Assembly (NCBI GenBank): GCA_942491735.1
Contig: CALOCN010000008.1
Span: forward strand, 124,001-188,000
DNA from: CALOCN01 sp942491735
GTDB taxonomy: Bacteria > Eisenbacteria > RBG-16-71-46 > JABDJR01
Length of the DNA stretch: 64,000 nt
Direction: 5' to 3'
In this document: piece after piece, positions 54,943 to 62,299 of the stretch
How positions within the stretch are numbered: position 1 is the stretch's first letter
Layout of the letters: the number at the start of each line of letters is the position of its first letter
Notes under the pieces: generated by a model
Database searches by the model: none
What the model saw: the letters and a program-made list of their open reading frames with translations, nothing else
Told to the model about the DNA's origin: nothing
Position numbers and translations under genes: made by a program

Positions 54943-55688
54943 CAGCGCGGCCCGAAAAGGTCCCGGGGCAGACGGGGATCCACCACGACCGACTTCATCC
55001 GATAGGTCGAGACGTGTTCCCCGTTCACGGTGAGATCTTCCCGGAAGGGTACCCGGATACCATCCACCCAGCGATGCTCGGCCAGGTCCACCACAAGCCG
55101 AAGGGTATCGAGGCCGGCAAACTGCTGGACGACCCGTTCCACCAGGTGGGATTTGGGGTGGATGTGCAGGTCCAGGGTCAGGGTCGGGTCCACCTCGATG
55201 CGGACCCGGGACCGTCCTTCGTCATCCGGCGCGGACAGGGTGACGTTGTCTCCCCGGGCGAGCAGCGAGAGCAGACCCAGCCGCGCGGCCTCGAGACGCA
55301 TGGAACCCAGGAACGTGCCGTCGGTCGGGCGCAGGTTGCGATCATCACTCCCGACCCAACCGAGATTCCCCCGCGCAATGCGAACCTCCCCGTAGTCCGG
55401 GTACCGGATCTCGATCCGTAGCCGGCCGGGGATACCGACGTGGCGCACCAGGGTGCCGGACTGGTCACGCGAGGGGACCTCGATGGAACCCTCGCTGCGC
55501 AGCGTTTCCAGGAGTTCGATCCGTCCGCGCCCCCCGTAGGCATCCAGGACCTGTTGGACCACGGCCCCCGCTTCGCCGGACAACGCGGTCCCGGGGTCGG
55601 ACGCATCCGGGGCGCAGCCCGACCCGGCAATCATGAGGACCAGTCCGGCCACCGTGGACCGGTGGCGCGAGGGAATCCATTGCGGCAT
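54942..55688 (-). CDS. LolA-like outer-membrane lipoprotein-type protein
   Basis: 248 aa from the ATG at 55688. Signal and lipobox LMIAGSGCAPD (Cys25). The body has the LolA/LolB-like half-barrel pattern: VVQQVLDAYGGRGRIELLETLRSEGSIEVPS, GRLRIEIRYPDYGEVRIARGNLGWVG, LDLHIHPKSHLVERVVQQF and WVDGIRVPFREDLTVNGEHVSTYRMKSV. It may carry lipids or lipoproteins in the envelope. Coupled to the CPBP gene by TGATG. Confidence 0.75.
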   Translation of the reverse strand: MPQWIPSRHRSTVAGLVLMIAGSGCAPDASDPGTALSGEAGAVVQQVLDAYGGRGRIELLETLRSEGSIEVPSRDQSGTLVRHVGIPGRLRIEIRYPDYGEVRIARGNLGWVGSDDRNLRPTDGTFLGSMRLEAARLGLLSLLARGDNVTLSAPDDEGRSRVRIEVDPTLTLDLHIHPKSHLVERVVQQFAGLDTLRLVVDLAEHRWVDGIRVPFREDLTVNGEHVSTYRMKSVVVDPRLPRDLFGPR

Positions 55689-55766
55689 GGTCGGTATCCT
55701 AACCGCTGAGGGGCATGTGCTACGATTTTCCCCCTCGACCCCCTTCCCAACCGGAACCTTGCACCC

Positions 55767-56708
55767 ATGAAGCACTTGTATCCTCTCGCTCTCCTGATCG
55801 GCCTGGCGGGCGCCGGCCCGGCCGCCGCACAGACCGACGTCAAGGGGAAGCTCAGCCCCCAACCGGAAACCATCACCCTCCTTGCCACCGGGGATACGGC
55901 GGGCGAGCTCACCTCGTGCAACTGCAAGGTGGAGGATTATGGGGGGCTCAGCCGCAAGGGGCGGTTCATCCATGTGTTGCGCGAGAGTGGATGGGAGATC
56001 CTGCTTATCGACGCCGGCGGCCTCGCTCCGTTTGGTCCCATGGACGACCAGAAGGCGCTCAAGGTGGAGACCCTGGCCAAGTGCATGGCCATCACCGGGT
56101 ACGACGCGGTGAGTCTGGGGCATCGCGATCTGGCCCTCGGGGCCGAAACCGTGTCACGGATTGTCCAGTTGCTGGAACAACCCGTGGTGGCCACCAACTA
56201 CACCCTCGGGGAGGGGGTCTCGGTTCGCAGCCGGCTCCTGGAGGAGCGGGGACGTCGCGTGGGGCTGGCCGCCTTTCTCGATGAAGGGCTGGCGGCCACG
56301 CATGCTCCGTGGCTGGAAGTCGAGTCCTGGGAGGACCAGAAGGATCGGATGACCGCGCTGGCCGAGGAGTCGGACGTCATTGTGGCCACCGTCCAGGCCC
56401 CGAACGAGGAAGCCGTGGTCCGACTGGTCGGGCTCTACCCCGAAATCGACTTCGTGGTGGTCGCGGGGGAGGGAAAGTTCGGCAAGTCCAAGTTCATCGG
56501 AGGAACCCCCACCCAGGGCGCCCCCAACCAGGGGAAGTACTTGGCCCGCACCGACATCACCTGGGACGCGGAGTTCGGAACGGTGACCAACGTGAGTTCC
56601 GCCTACCTCCCCGTCCTCAAGGACTGGGGCTTCCGCCCCGAGATCGACGCGTTGATCGCCGAATACAACCGCCAGATCCGGGACTTGATGTTCCAGACCC
56701 TCGACTAG
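55767..56708 (+). CDS. Exported calcineurin-like/5'-nucleotidase-type metallophosphatase (degenerate)
   Basis: 313 aa with a signal peptide (MKHLYPLALLIGLAGAGPAAAQ). The fold matches the N-terminal half of UshA-type 5'-nucleotidases: ITLLATGDTAGELTSCNCKVEDYGGLSRKGRFI, ILLIDAGGLAPF, AITGYDAVSLGHRDLALGAETV and VVATNYTL. The first motif has D49 but lacks the usual DxH, and GNHE is replaced by GHRD, so some metal ligands are changed. Two cysteines (SCNC) resemble the SoxB/UshA-like group found in cytochrome c proteins. Activity uncertain. Confidence 0.65.
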   Translation: MKHLYPLALLIGLAGAGPAAAQTDVKGKLSPQPETITLLATGDTAGELTSCNCKVEDYGGLSRKGRFIHVLRESGWEILLIDAGGLAPFGPMDDQKALKVETLAKCMAITGYDAVSLGHRDLALGAETVSRIVQLLEQPVVATNYTLGEGVSVRSRLLEERGRRVGLAAFLDEGLAATHAPWLEVESWEDQKDRMTALAEESDVIVATVQAPNEEAVVRLVGLYPEIDFVVVAGEGKFGKSKFIGGTPTQGAPNQGKYLARTDITWDAEFGTVTNVSSAYLPVLKDWGFRPEIDALIAEYNRQIRDLMFQTLD

Positions 56709-56784
56709 TTCCTTCCCCACGCAACCCGCCCCACCCCTTCGCCGTAGGGTGAAGCAGGGGTGAGACTCGCCCCCCAAAATCACC

Positions 56785-57780
56785 ATGGCTGAGTTCCTGC
56801 TTTTCCTCATCGTCGTGGCCACCCTGGCCGGCAGTGCTGCGTGGTTCGTCCACCGACGGGCCACCGATCGCTGCCTCGCCCTCCTGCGCGACTTTCCGGT
56901 GGTGCTCGAGTTCGTGGACAGCGACCCCGTGTGGGGTCGGCTCCGGACCGAAGGGCGCGACCTGGAAGTCCTGTTTCCCCGGCCGGCCCCGGGCCCCCAG
57001 GGCCGATCGGTCACCGGAACCCTTGTCCCCCACGACCAACGCGGTTCGGTGCGGGCCCTGGTGCGCTTCCACGACGAGTTGAGCGACCGCGACCTGCGGC
57101 GCCGGCAAACCGACCTGGCCGCATTGCGGAACCCCAGCGTCGAGCAGCGTCTCCAGCGCACGGCGGTGGATACCATCGAGAGCCTGATCCACGGACGGGA
57201 ATCCCTCATGGCGCGTTACCGGGGTCACCCGGTCGTGGTGGAGGAGAGCACCGGGACAGGGCCGGTGTCCCTGGCCGGAACCCTGGGAGACATCTCCCAT
57301 GATTGGTTGCTGCTGCTGGACCATCGCACCACCGCGACCCTGCGCCTTCCGCTGCGTGAGCCGGAACGCCTGCGGATCAACCGGGACCTCGACTTCGTGG
57401 TTCGTCTTCCGGAGGCTCCCGACGACTCGGACCGGCGGGGGTTCTGGATCTGGATCGAGAACCACGGCGATCATCCGGTGCGGGTGCGGGAAATCACCGG
57501 GCCCGGTGTGCACGAGACCCCGGAGGTGGAGATCGAGCCCCGTGCGTCGCGGGAGTTCGCCATCACCAGGTTGCCGGACCCGGTCTGGGAAGGGGCTTCC
57601 CTCGAGGACGCCCCGGCCGAGGTGTCGCTTCGCGGAGCCCAGCGGGGTGCCGGCGACGATGCCGCCGATCCGGCCCGCCTTCCCGACCTCACCCTCGTGT
57701 TGGAACTGGAGCGGGTGGCCGACCTCTGTCTTCCCCGCCTGCGCGCCGCGGTGCGTCACGGTGGGGAAATGGTGGTCTAG
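56785..57780 (+). CDS. Membrane-anchored protein of unknown function
   Basis: 331 aa. One N-terminal helix (MAEFLLFLIVVATLAGSAAWFV) anchors a soluble portion with short beta strands and many Arg/Asp residues (VRALVRFHDELSDRDLRRRQTDLAALRN; WIWIENHGDHPVRVREITGPGVHETPEVEIEPRASREF). The second half has a beta-sandwich-like pattern. I recognise no family. Stop shares CTAG with the convergent nitrilase gene. Confidence 0.55.
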   Translation: MAEFLLFLIVVATLAGSAAWFVHRRATDRCLALLRDFPVVLEFVDSDPVWGRLRTEGRDLEVLFPRPAPGPQGRSVTGTLVPHDQRGSVRALVRFHDELSDRDLRRRQTDLAALRNPSVEQRLQRTAVDTIESLIHGRESLMARYRGHPVVVEESTGTGPVSLAGTLGDISHDWLLLLDHRTTATLRLPLREPERLRINRDLDFVVRLPEAPDDSDRRGFWIWIENHGDHPVRVREITGPGVHETPEVEIEPRASREFAITRLPDPVWEGASLEDAPAEVSLRGAQRGAGDDAADPARLPDLTLVLELERVADLCLPRLRAAVRHGGEMVV

Positions 57781-58520
57781 CCGCCCTCACTTGCCAGGGG
57801 CACCTCGACCACCCAGGAACGGGTGGCGTTCTCGTCCTCGAACGGCGTGCGAAACAGGATTCCCCGGGGGGTGGCCACGAGGGAACGCCCCTGGAGAGGT
57901 CTTCCGAAAATGGGACCGGGGCTTCCCACCTTCACGATCGGCGCTCCCGCGCGCCTCGCCCCCTCCACGAAGATCTGTGTATCCCGGGCTTCCTTGTCGA
58001 GACGAGGCTCATCCGGTCGGTGGGGCGAGGACATGGGGGCCAGAATAAGATCGGACCCAAGCTGGGCCACCTGGGCAAACGTGTCGGGGTAGAGCACATC
58101 CGCACACACCACCGGGGCGAGCCGCAGGTCGAGGGCGGAAACCACGACAAACCCGTCTCCGGGTGACAGACCGGTTCGCGCCTCGCCCGGCATGAGATGG
58201 ATCTTCCGGTAGCGACCCAGTTCGACCCCGCGATGGAACACCGGACACGCGTTGTGGAACCGCCCCTCGCGCTCCTCGACCAGCGTCCCCCCCACCAGCA
58301 CGAACTCCACATCACGACTGACCGAGGCCAGCACCTCGAGATCCCGGGTCATATGGCTCGCCGCGGCCACGTGGTCCCGATCGTCGGGGCGAACCCAGAA
58401 GTACTCCGGGAGCACCACCACACGGGCGCCCTGGTCGGAGAAGTTCGCCAGCACGTCGCGACCAAGGCCCGACCCGGGTGGGGCCTGGTGGATTCCAACA
58501 CGAAGGGTCTGGGGGGGCAT
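57777..58520 (-). CDS. Carbon-nitrogen hydrolase (nitrilase superfamily)
   Basis: 247 aa from the ATG at 58520. The catalytic triad Glu-Lys-Cys is in place: VVVLPEYFWVRP (Glu), GRYRKIHLMPGE (Lys) and LRLAPVVCADVLYPDTF (Cys). Family members cleave amides or nitriles or transfer acyl groups. The substrate cannot be told; the gene stands with envelope and protease genes, not with a known amide pathway. Confidence 0.87.
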   Translation of the reverse strand: MPPQTLRVGIHQAPPGSGLGRDVLANFSDQGARVVVLPEYFWVRPDDRDHVAAASHMTRDLEVLASVSRDVEFVLVGGTLVEEREGRFHNACPVFHRGVELGRYRKIHLMPGEARTGLSPGDGFVVVSALDLRLAPVVCADVLYPDTFAQVAQLGSDLILAPMSSPHRPDEPRLDKEARDTQIFVEGARRAGAPIVKVGSPGPIFGRPLQGRSLVATPRGILFRTPFEDENATRSWVVEVPLASEGG

Positions 58521-58578
58521 GCTGAAGGCTCCTTCCGGAAACGCCGAGTATACTGGGGAGACCCATGCAGGCATCCGT

Positions 58579-59835
58579 ATGACCCCGCTCTTCCTCTCGC
58601 TTCTTCTCCTGCTCCAGGCTCCGGTCGACCCGGAGCCGGTGTCGTGGGAGTTCGTTCGTACCATCCCCATCACCCCGGTGACGGACGCCGAGTTCCGGGC
58701 GCTGGGGAACTACCGCGGGAAGATCCGCACCGCGGTGTCCAAGGGGTCCGAGGACCTGGAGTCCCTGGCCGGAATCCGCTTCGCGATCGGGGATGAACTC
58801 CAGTGGGAGGCGCCCGCCCACCTGAAAACCCTCCCCGAGATTCTGGACACGGCGACCCGGGATCTGGGAGACCACCCGGGGATCCTCGTCCTTTTCCTGG
58901 GCGGTTCCCGCTTCGAGACCCGCGACGAGAGCCGACCCATGGTGGCCTACGCCTATCTGGGACGCGGCGGCATGGTGCTCATCGCCACCCGGTCCATGCG
59001 CCAGCGCATGAACAAGAGCCTGACCGACCACCTGGCGGTGAACTTTCGCCACGAGCTGGGTCATGTGTTCGGCATTCCCCACCTGGGCATGCCGGGGATC
59101 ATGAACCCGGTGTTCGAGGAACGAACCTGGTTCTTCTCCCAGCTCGCGGTGGACATCCTTCGGGCAACGCGTCTCATGGACTTCGATACCCGGGAGCGCT
59201 TCCTCGGTTGCGACCTGGAAACGCTGGCCGACGTCTATCGCATCCTGGCCCGCCGTGGAGAAGTCCGGAGTGTTTCCCTGGCCAATCTGGGCGACGCCCT
59301 GGCCAGGGAGGGGCACCCGGAGACCGCCCAGGAGATGTACGACCTCGCCGTCGCCGGCGGGTTCGAGGATGGAGCGGGCGAACTGGCGTTGGCCCACCGG
59401 TTCCTCACCCTGGGTGACAGCGTGGCGGCGGACTCGTTGTTGCGGGAGGCTTCCCGGTCCAACGATCTCTCGCCCCGGGAGTGCGCCGAGGTTGGCCGAC
59501 TCTGGCGAAAGCTCGGTGAGCCCGGGTTGTCCCGGGTCTTTCTGGACCGAGCGATCCTCGCCGAGCCGGACCAGTACCAGCCCTGGTTCGATCGGGGGCT
59601 GCTCTGGTTCGCCGGGGAGGAGTACGCAGCGGCGCGCGAGGACTTCCGCCAGGCGATCGCCGTTGATGGGCTTCGCCCCGAAGCCTGGTTCAACCTGGGC
59701 CTTTGTTGCGATGCCCTGCTGGACCGCGAATGCGCGGTCGAGGCCTTCCGGCGTGTCCTGGAGCTGGACCCGGGGGAAGCCCTCCATCGGGACGCGGAAA
59801 AGTTCCTCGAACGACAGGAACGCCTGCGGAACTAG
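58579..59835 (+). CDS. Exported metzincin-like protease with TPR tail
   Basis: 418 aa from the ATG at 58579. Signal peptide-like N-terminus (MTPLFLSLLLLLQA), then a protease domain with HELGHVFGIPH (158-168), the metzincin HExxHxxGxxH motif, and a Met-turn PGIMNP (172-177). Residues about 240-415 are TPR repeats (LANLGDALAREGHPETAQEMYDLAV, WFDRGLLWFAGEEYAAAREDFRQAI, WFNLGLCCDALLDRECAVEAFRRVLEL). A secreted protease with repeats for substrate or partner binding. Confidence 0.8.
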   Translation: MTPLFLSLLLLLQAPVDPEPVSWEFVRTIPITPVTDAEFRALGNYRGKIRTAVSKGSEDLESLAGIRFAIGDELQWEAPAHLKTLPEILDTATRDLGDHPGILVLFLGGSRFETRDESRPMVAYAYLGRGGMVLIATRSMRQRMNKSLTDHLAVNFRHELGHVFGIPHLGMPGIMNPVFEERTWFFSQLAVDILRATRLMDFDTRERFLGCDLETLADVYRILARRGEVRSVSLANLGDALAREGHPETAQEMYDLAVAGGFEDGAGELALAHRFLTLGDSVAADSLLREASRSNDLSPRECAEVGRLWRKLGEPGLSRVFLDRAILAEPDQYQPWFDRGLLWFAGEEYAAAREDFRQAIAVDGLRPEAWFNLGLCCDALLDRECAVEAFRRVLELDPGEALHRDAEKFLERQERLRN

Positions 59836-59852
59836 ACAGGGTCGACTCCGCG

Positions 59853-60320
59853 CTACAGGCCGGAAAGATCTCCCCGCACGTGCGATTCGTGTTCCACGTC
59901 ACGCCAGGTCAGCCCCTTGTGAGGCTGGAGTCGCACGGAGTAGGTGGACGCATTGAGCTCAAGCGGCGTGGAGCCGTCCACGTTCAGGATGCCCTGGAAA
60001 CAGTGCAGGGGCTCCGGTCCATCGCTATGCACGGTCAGCGTCCACCGTCTCACGGTGTAACCCGATTCCGATTCGAACAACGGGCCAAGATTGGCCACCG
60101 CCGCGGATCCATCGCCCAGCCACATCCACCACACCGCCTGGGTCTGATCGATCTCCGGGGCATACACAACGTTGCCATAGGGGTCGAGCACGGGACTCGA
60201 ATCGGAACCCGAGGCCAACCGGTTCCATCCCGCGTAGGCACCCACCACGGTGGCGACGACCAGCGCCGGGACCACCAGATACCAGGTCAACAACGTACGA
60301 GCGGGAAGTCCTGCATTCAT
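59853..60320 (-). CDS. Membrane-anchored protein of unknown function
   Basis: 155 aa. One N-terminal helix (LLTWYLVVPALVVATVVGAYAG) and a beta-rich extracytoplasmic domain (about 45-150; NVVYAPEIDQTQAVWWMWLGDGSAAV, WTLTVHSDGPEPLHCFQGIL) with a single cysteine. No known family. It probably follows the small Cys-containing exported protein encoded 54 bp upstream on the same strand. Confidence 0.6.
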   Translation of the reverse strand: MNAGLPARTLLTWYLVVPALVVATVVGAYAGWNRLASGSDSSPVLDPYGNVVYAPEIDQTQAVWWMWLGDGSAAVANLGPLFESESGYTVRRWTLTVHSDGPEPLHCFQGILNVDGSTPLELNASTYSVRLQPHKGLTWRDVEHESHVRGDLSGL

Positions 60321-60374
60321 GTAACACCTCCAGGGATGGAGGGCCGCCCCCGACGGAACGGCCCTCCCGTTGTT

Positions 60375-60767
60375 CTAGCTGACCGAGTAGGTGATCGCGT
60401 CGCAGTTGCCGTTGTGCGCCTGCTCCCAGGTCCGACCGGAGGAGATCCCGATCGTATGGGTGCGACCGTCCTCGCTGAACGAGAACGCGGTGCCCAGCTT
60501 GCTGCAGACCAGGCTCGACGCCGGACCGAAGTTGCCGGTGGTCTTGCACCGGCCGGTTACCGTCACGGTGTAGATGTCCGCTCCGGCGAGACACACGGGA
60601 ATGGGAGGTCCACCGGTGTACACCGACGTTGCCACATCTGCCTTGCACGGGCTGGCCTTCACGGTGCAGGGGGTGGCGCTGGCCACGATGGTGACCGCAC
60701 CCACCGCAAGGGTGGCGCCAAGCAGGACGCCGAGCACGCGATGACGCATGGGAATGTTCCGAGTCAT
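60375..60767 (-). CDS. Small exported Cys-containing protein
   Basis: 130 aa from the ATG at 60767. Signal peptide (MRHRVLGVLLGATLAVGAVTIVASA), then six cysteines in a small beta-rich domain (PCTVKASPCKADVA, IPVCLAG, GRCKTTGN, LVCSKLG, GNCDAITYS) that could form three disulfides. Function unknown. Confidence 0.6.
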   Translation of the reverse strand: MTRNIPMRHRVLGVLLGATLAVGAVTIVASATPCTVKASPCKADVATSVYTGGPPIPVCLAGADIYTVTVTGRCKTTGNFGPASSLVCSKLGTAFSFSEDGRTHTIGISSGRTWEQAHNGNCDAITYSVS

Positions 60768-61286
60768 GGGTTCTCCTTCGCTTCGACCGAACGGGTCCGC
60801 AGCGCATCGGAGCGCGCGATCCGCGGGTTCATTGGCCGCTGAGGTAAAGAGGGAGCTTGCGGGCCGGAAGCAAGGAGGGAGTTTCAGGCAGGCCGGACAT
60901 CCACATTGTTGGCAATTCCCGAATCCAAACACAAGCAAAAAATGCCGATCTTGCCACTTTATTGATTACTGCTATGAAAGTTCACGGCGGTGCATTTTTT
61001 CTGCACGGAATCCGGGCCTCCCCCCACCTTTTGGCGGCTCCGGCAACACCGCGGCGGACTTGTCCGCCCGGGCAGGAGTCGTTTAGGGTGTCGAACGGAG
61101 TGGAGGGCTTCCGGGCCGCCGCGTCGTTCGTCTCCCCCGGAGAATGTGTCGGGCGGGGCGCGCGGCGAGTCCCGGTGGCCGGATGGGTTTCGGCGGCGAA
61201 TGCCGCGGAGACTCCTGGTCTGTACCTTGAGGGAGGCCGGCGCTTCGTTGGGGCGTCTCCGCCCGGCATCATTCCCCGGAGAATCC
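60768..61286. other. Intergenic region upstream of the sigma-factor operon
   Basis: 519 bp. The middle (about 60900-61010) is AT-rich and contains a plausible promoter for the sigma-factor operon. Frames in the rest have no ribosome-binding site and Arg/Pro/Gly-rich translation, so I call no gene. Confidence 0.45.
60951..60978 (+). promoter_or_regulatory. Putative housekeeping promoter
   Basis: TTGCCA (60951-60956), 16 bp spacer and TATGAA (60973-60978), close to the sigma70 -35/-10 consensus, in the AT-rich part of the intergenic region. It lies about 308 bp upstream of the ECF sigma factor's GTG start, leaving a long leader. Confidence 0.4.
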
Positions 61287-61832
61287 GTGGCACCACGATC
61301 CAATGATGACGCGCTTGTCGACGCCTGCCGAAAGGGGGACGAGAAGGCGTGGTCCGAGCTCGTGGCCCGCTACGAGAACCTGGTCTTCTCGACCGCCCTG
61401 CAGGCGGGCTTGGATCAGGACGTTGCGGTCGACACGTTCCAGCAGGTGTGGCTGGAACTCCACCGATCCCTCCTGCGTCTCAGGGATCCGCAGGCGCTTC
61501 CGCGCTGGCTCATTGTTACTACAAGACGTATTGCCTACAAACAGGCGGTGGCGCGTGGTCGCTGGGTCAACGACGTACGGGAGGACCTTGCCGACCCGAC
61601 TCCCCGGGCCGATAGCGCCCTTGTGGCCCTCGAGGAGCGCCAACAGTTGGAAACCGCTCTCGCTGCCCTCGATGCGCGGTGCCGAGAGGTGCTGATCTTG
61701 TTCTTCTATGCGGACCACAGGGTATCCTATCGGGAAGTGGCCCGCAGAACGGGGCTGGCCGAGGACAGCGTGGGATCCCTCAAGACCCGTTGTCTGGGCC
61801 GGCTCAAGCGGCTGCTGGAGGCGGGGCCATGA
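61287..61832 (+). CDS. ECF-type RNA polymerase sigma factor
   Basis: 181 aa from the GTG at 61287 (GGAG five bases upstream). Region 2 (about 8-75): LVDACRKGDEKAWSELVARYENLVFSTALQAGLDQDVAVDTFQQVWLELHRSLLRLRDPQALPRWLIVTTRRIAYK, with the DTFQQVW core contact motif. Region 4 (about 120-178): ALAALDARCREVLILFFYADHRVSYREVARRTGLAEDSVGSLKTRCLGRLKRLLE. No classical anti-sigma factor follows; the next two genes may fill that role. Confidence 0.9.
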   Translation: MAPRSNDDALVDACRKGDEKAWSELVARYENLVFSTALQAGLDQDVAVDTFQQVWLELHRSLLRLRDPQALPRWLIVTTRRIAYKQAVARGRWVNDVREDLADPTPRADSALVALEERQQLETALAALDARCREVLILFFYADHRVSYREVARRTGLAEDSVGSLKTRCLGRLKRLLEAGP

Positions 61833-62296
61833 CCGAGGATCTGTTCAAGCGCTATCGACGGGCTTTGGGGCTGGGCTGGAAATCCCCCCCCACGCCGGCC
61901 AGTGATGCCGCACGCCGGCGCCCACCCGGGGAACCCACCGCTCCCCCGGACGAGGGGAGTTCGGTTGCACCGTTGTCCCCGAGGGACATCCGCACCGCTG
62001 GAGTCGACGAAGCCCAGGCCATGATAAGCCGTTCCCTCGCCGGAGTGGATATCACCATCCTGGTAACGCCCCCTTCCGGAGATGGATTGTGGACGCTCGA
62101 GGGGCGCGCGTGGCGCAACCCTTCCGGCGACGAACCCATCCATGTGGTGCTTGCCCTCGGGGACCACGTAGCCGGTGAGGAAACCGTTGCTCCCGGGGAA
62201 CGGTTCCGGTTCCAGGAGCTCCTCACAGGGGCCTGGACCCTGGAGTTCCACCTCGGGGACCGCATCGCCATGCTCCAGGGCCCAGAACCCGCCTGA
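61829..62296 (+). CDS. Small protein following the ECF sigma factor
   Basis: 155 aa, ATG overlapping the sigma-factor stop (ATGA). The N-terminal 60 residues are disordered, Pro/Arg-rich; the rest is a small beta domain (VDITILVTPPSGDGLWTLEGRAWRNPSGDEPIHVVLALGDHVAGEETVAPGERFRFQELLTGAWTLEFHLGDR), like a fibronectin- or carboxypeptidase-regulatory-type sandwich. No anti-sigma zinc motif or membrane helix. Operon position suggests a regulatory partner. Confidence 0.65.
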   Translation: MTEDLFKRYRRALGLGWKSPPTPASDAARRRPPGEPTAPPDEGSSVAPLSPRDIRTAGVDEAQAMISRSLAGVDITILVTPPSGDGLWTLEGRAWRNPSGDEPIHVVLALGDHVAGEETVAPGERFRFQELLTGAWTLEFHLGDRIAMLQGPEPA

Positions 62297-62299
62297 GCC

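Noticed and set aside
60857..61306. 149-codon plus-strand frame upstream of the ECF sigma factor
   Set aside because: No ribosome-binding site, overlaps the sigma-factor start, and lies over a promoter-like AT-rich stretch.
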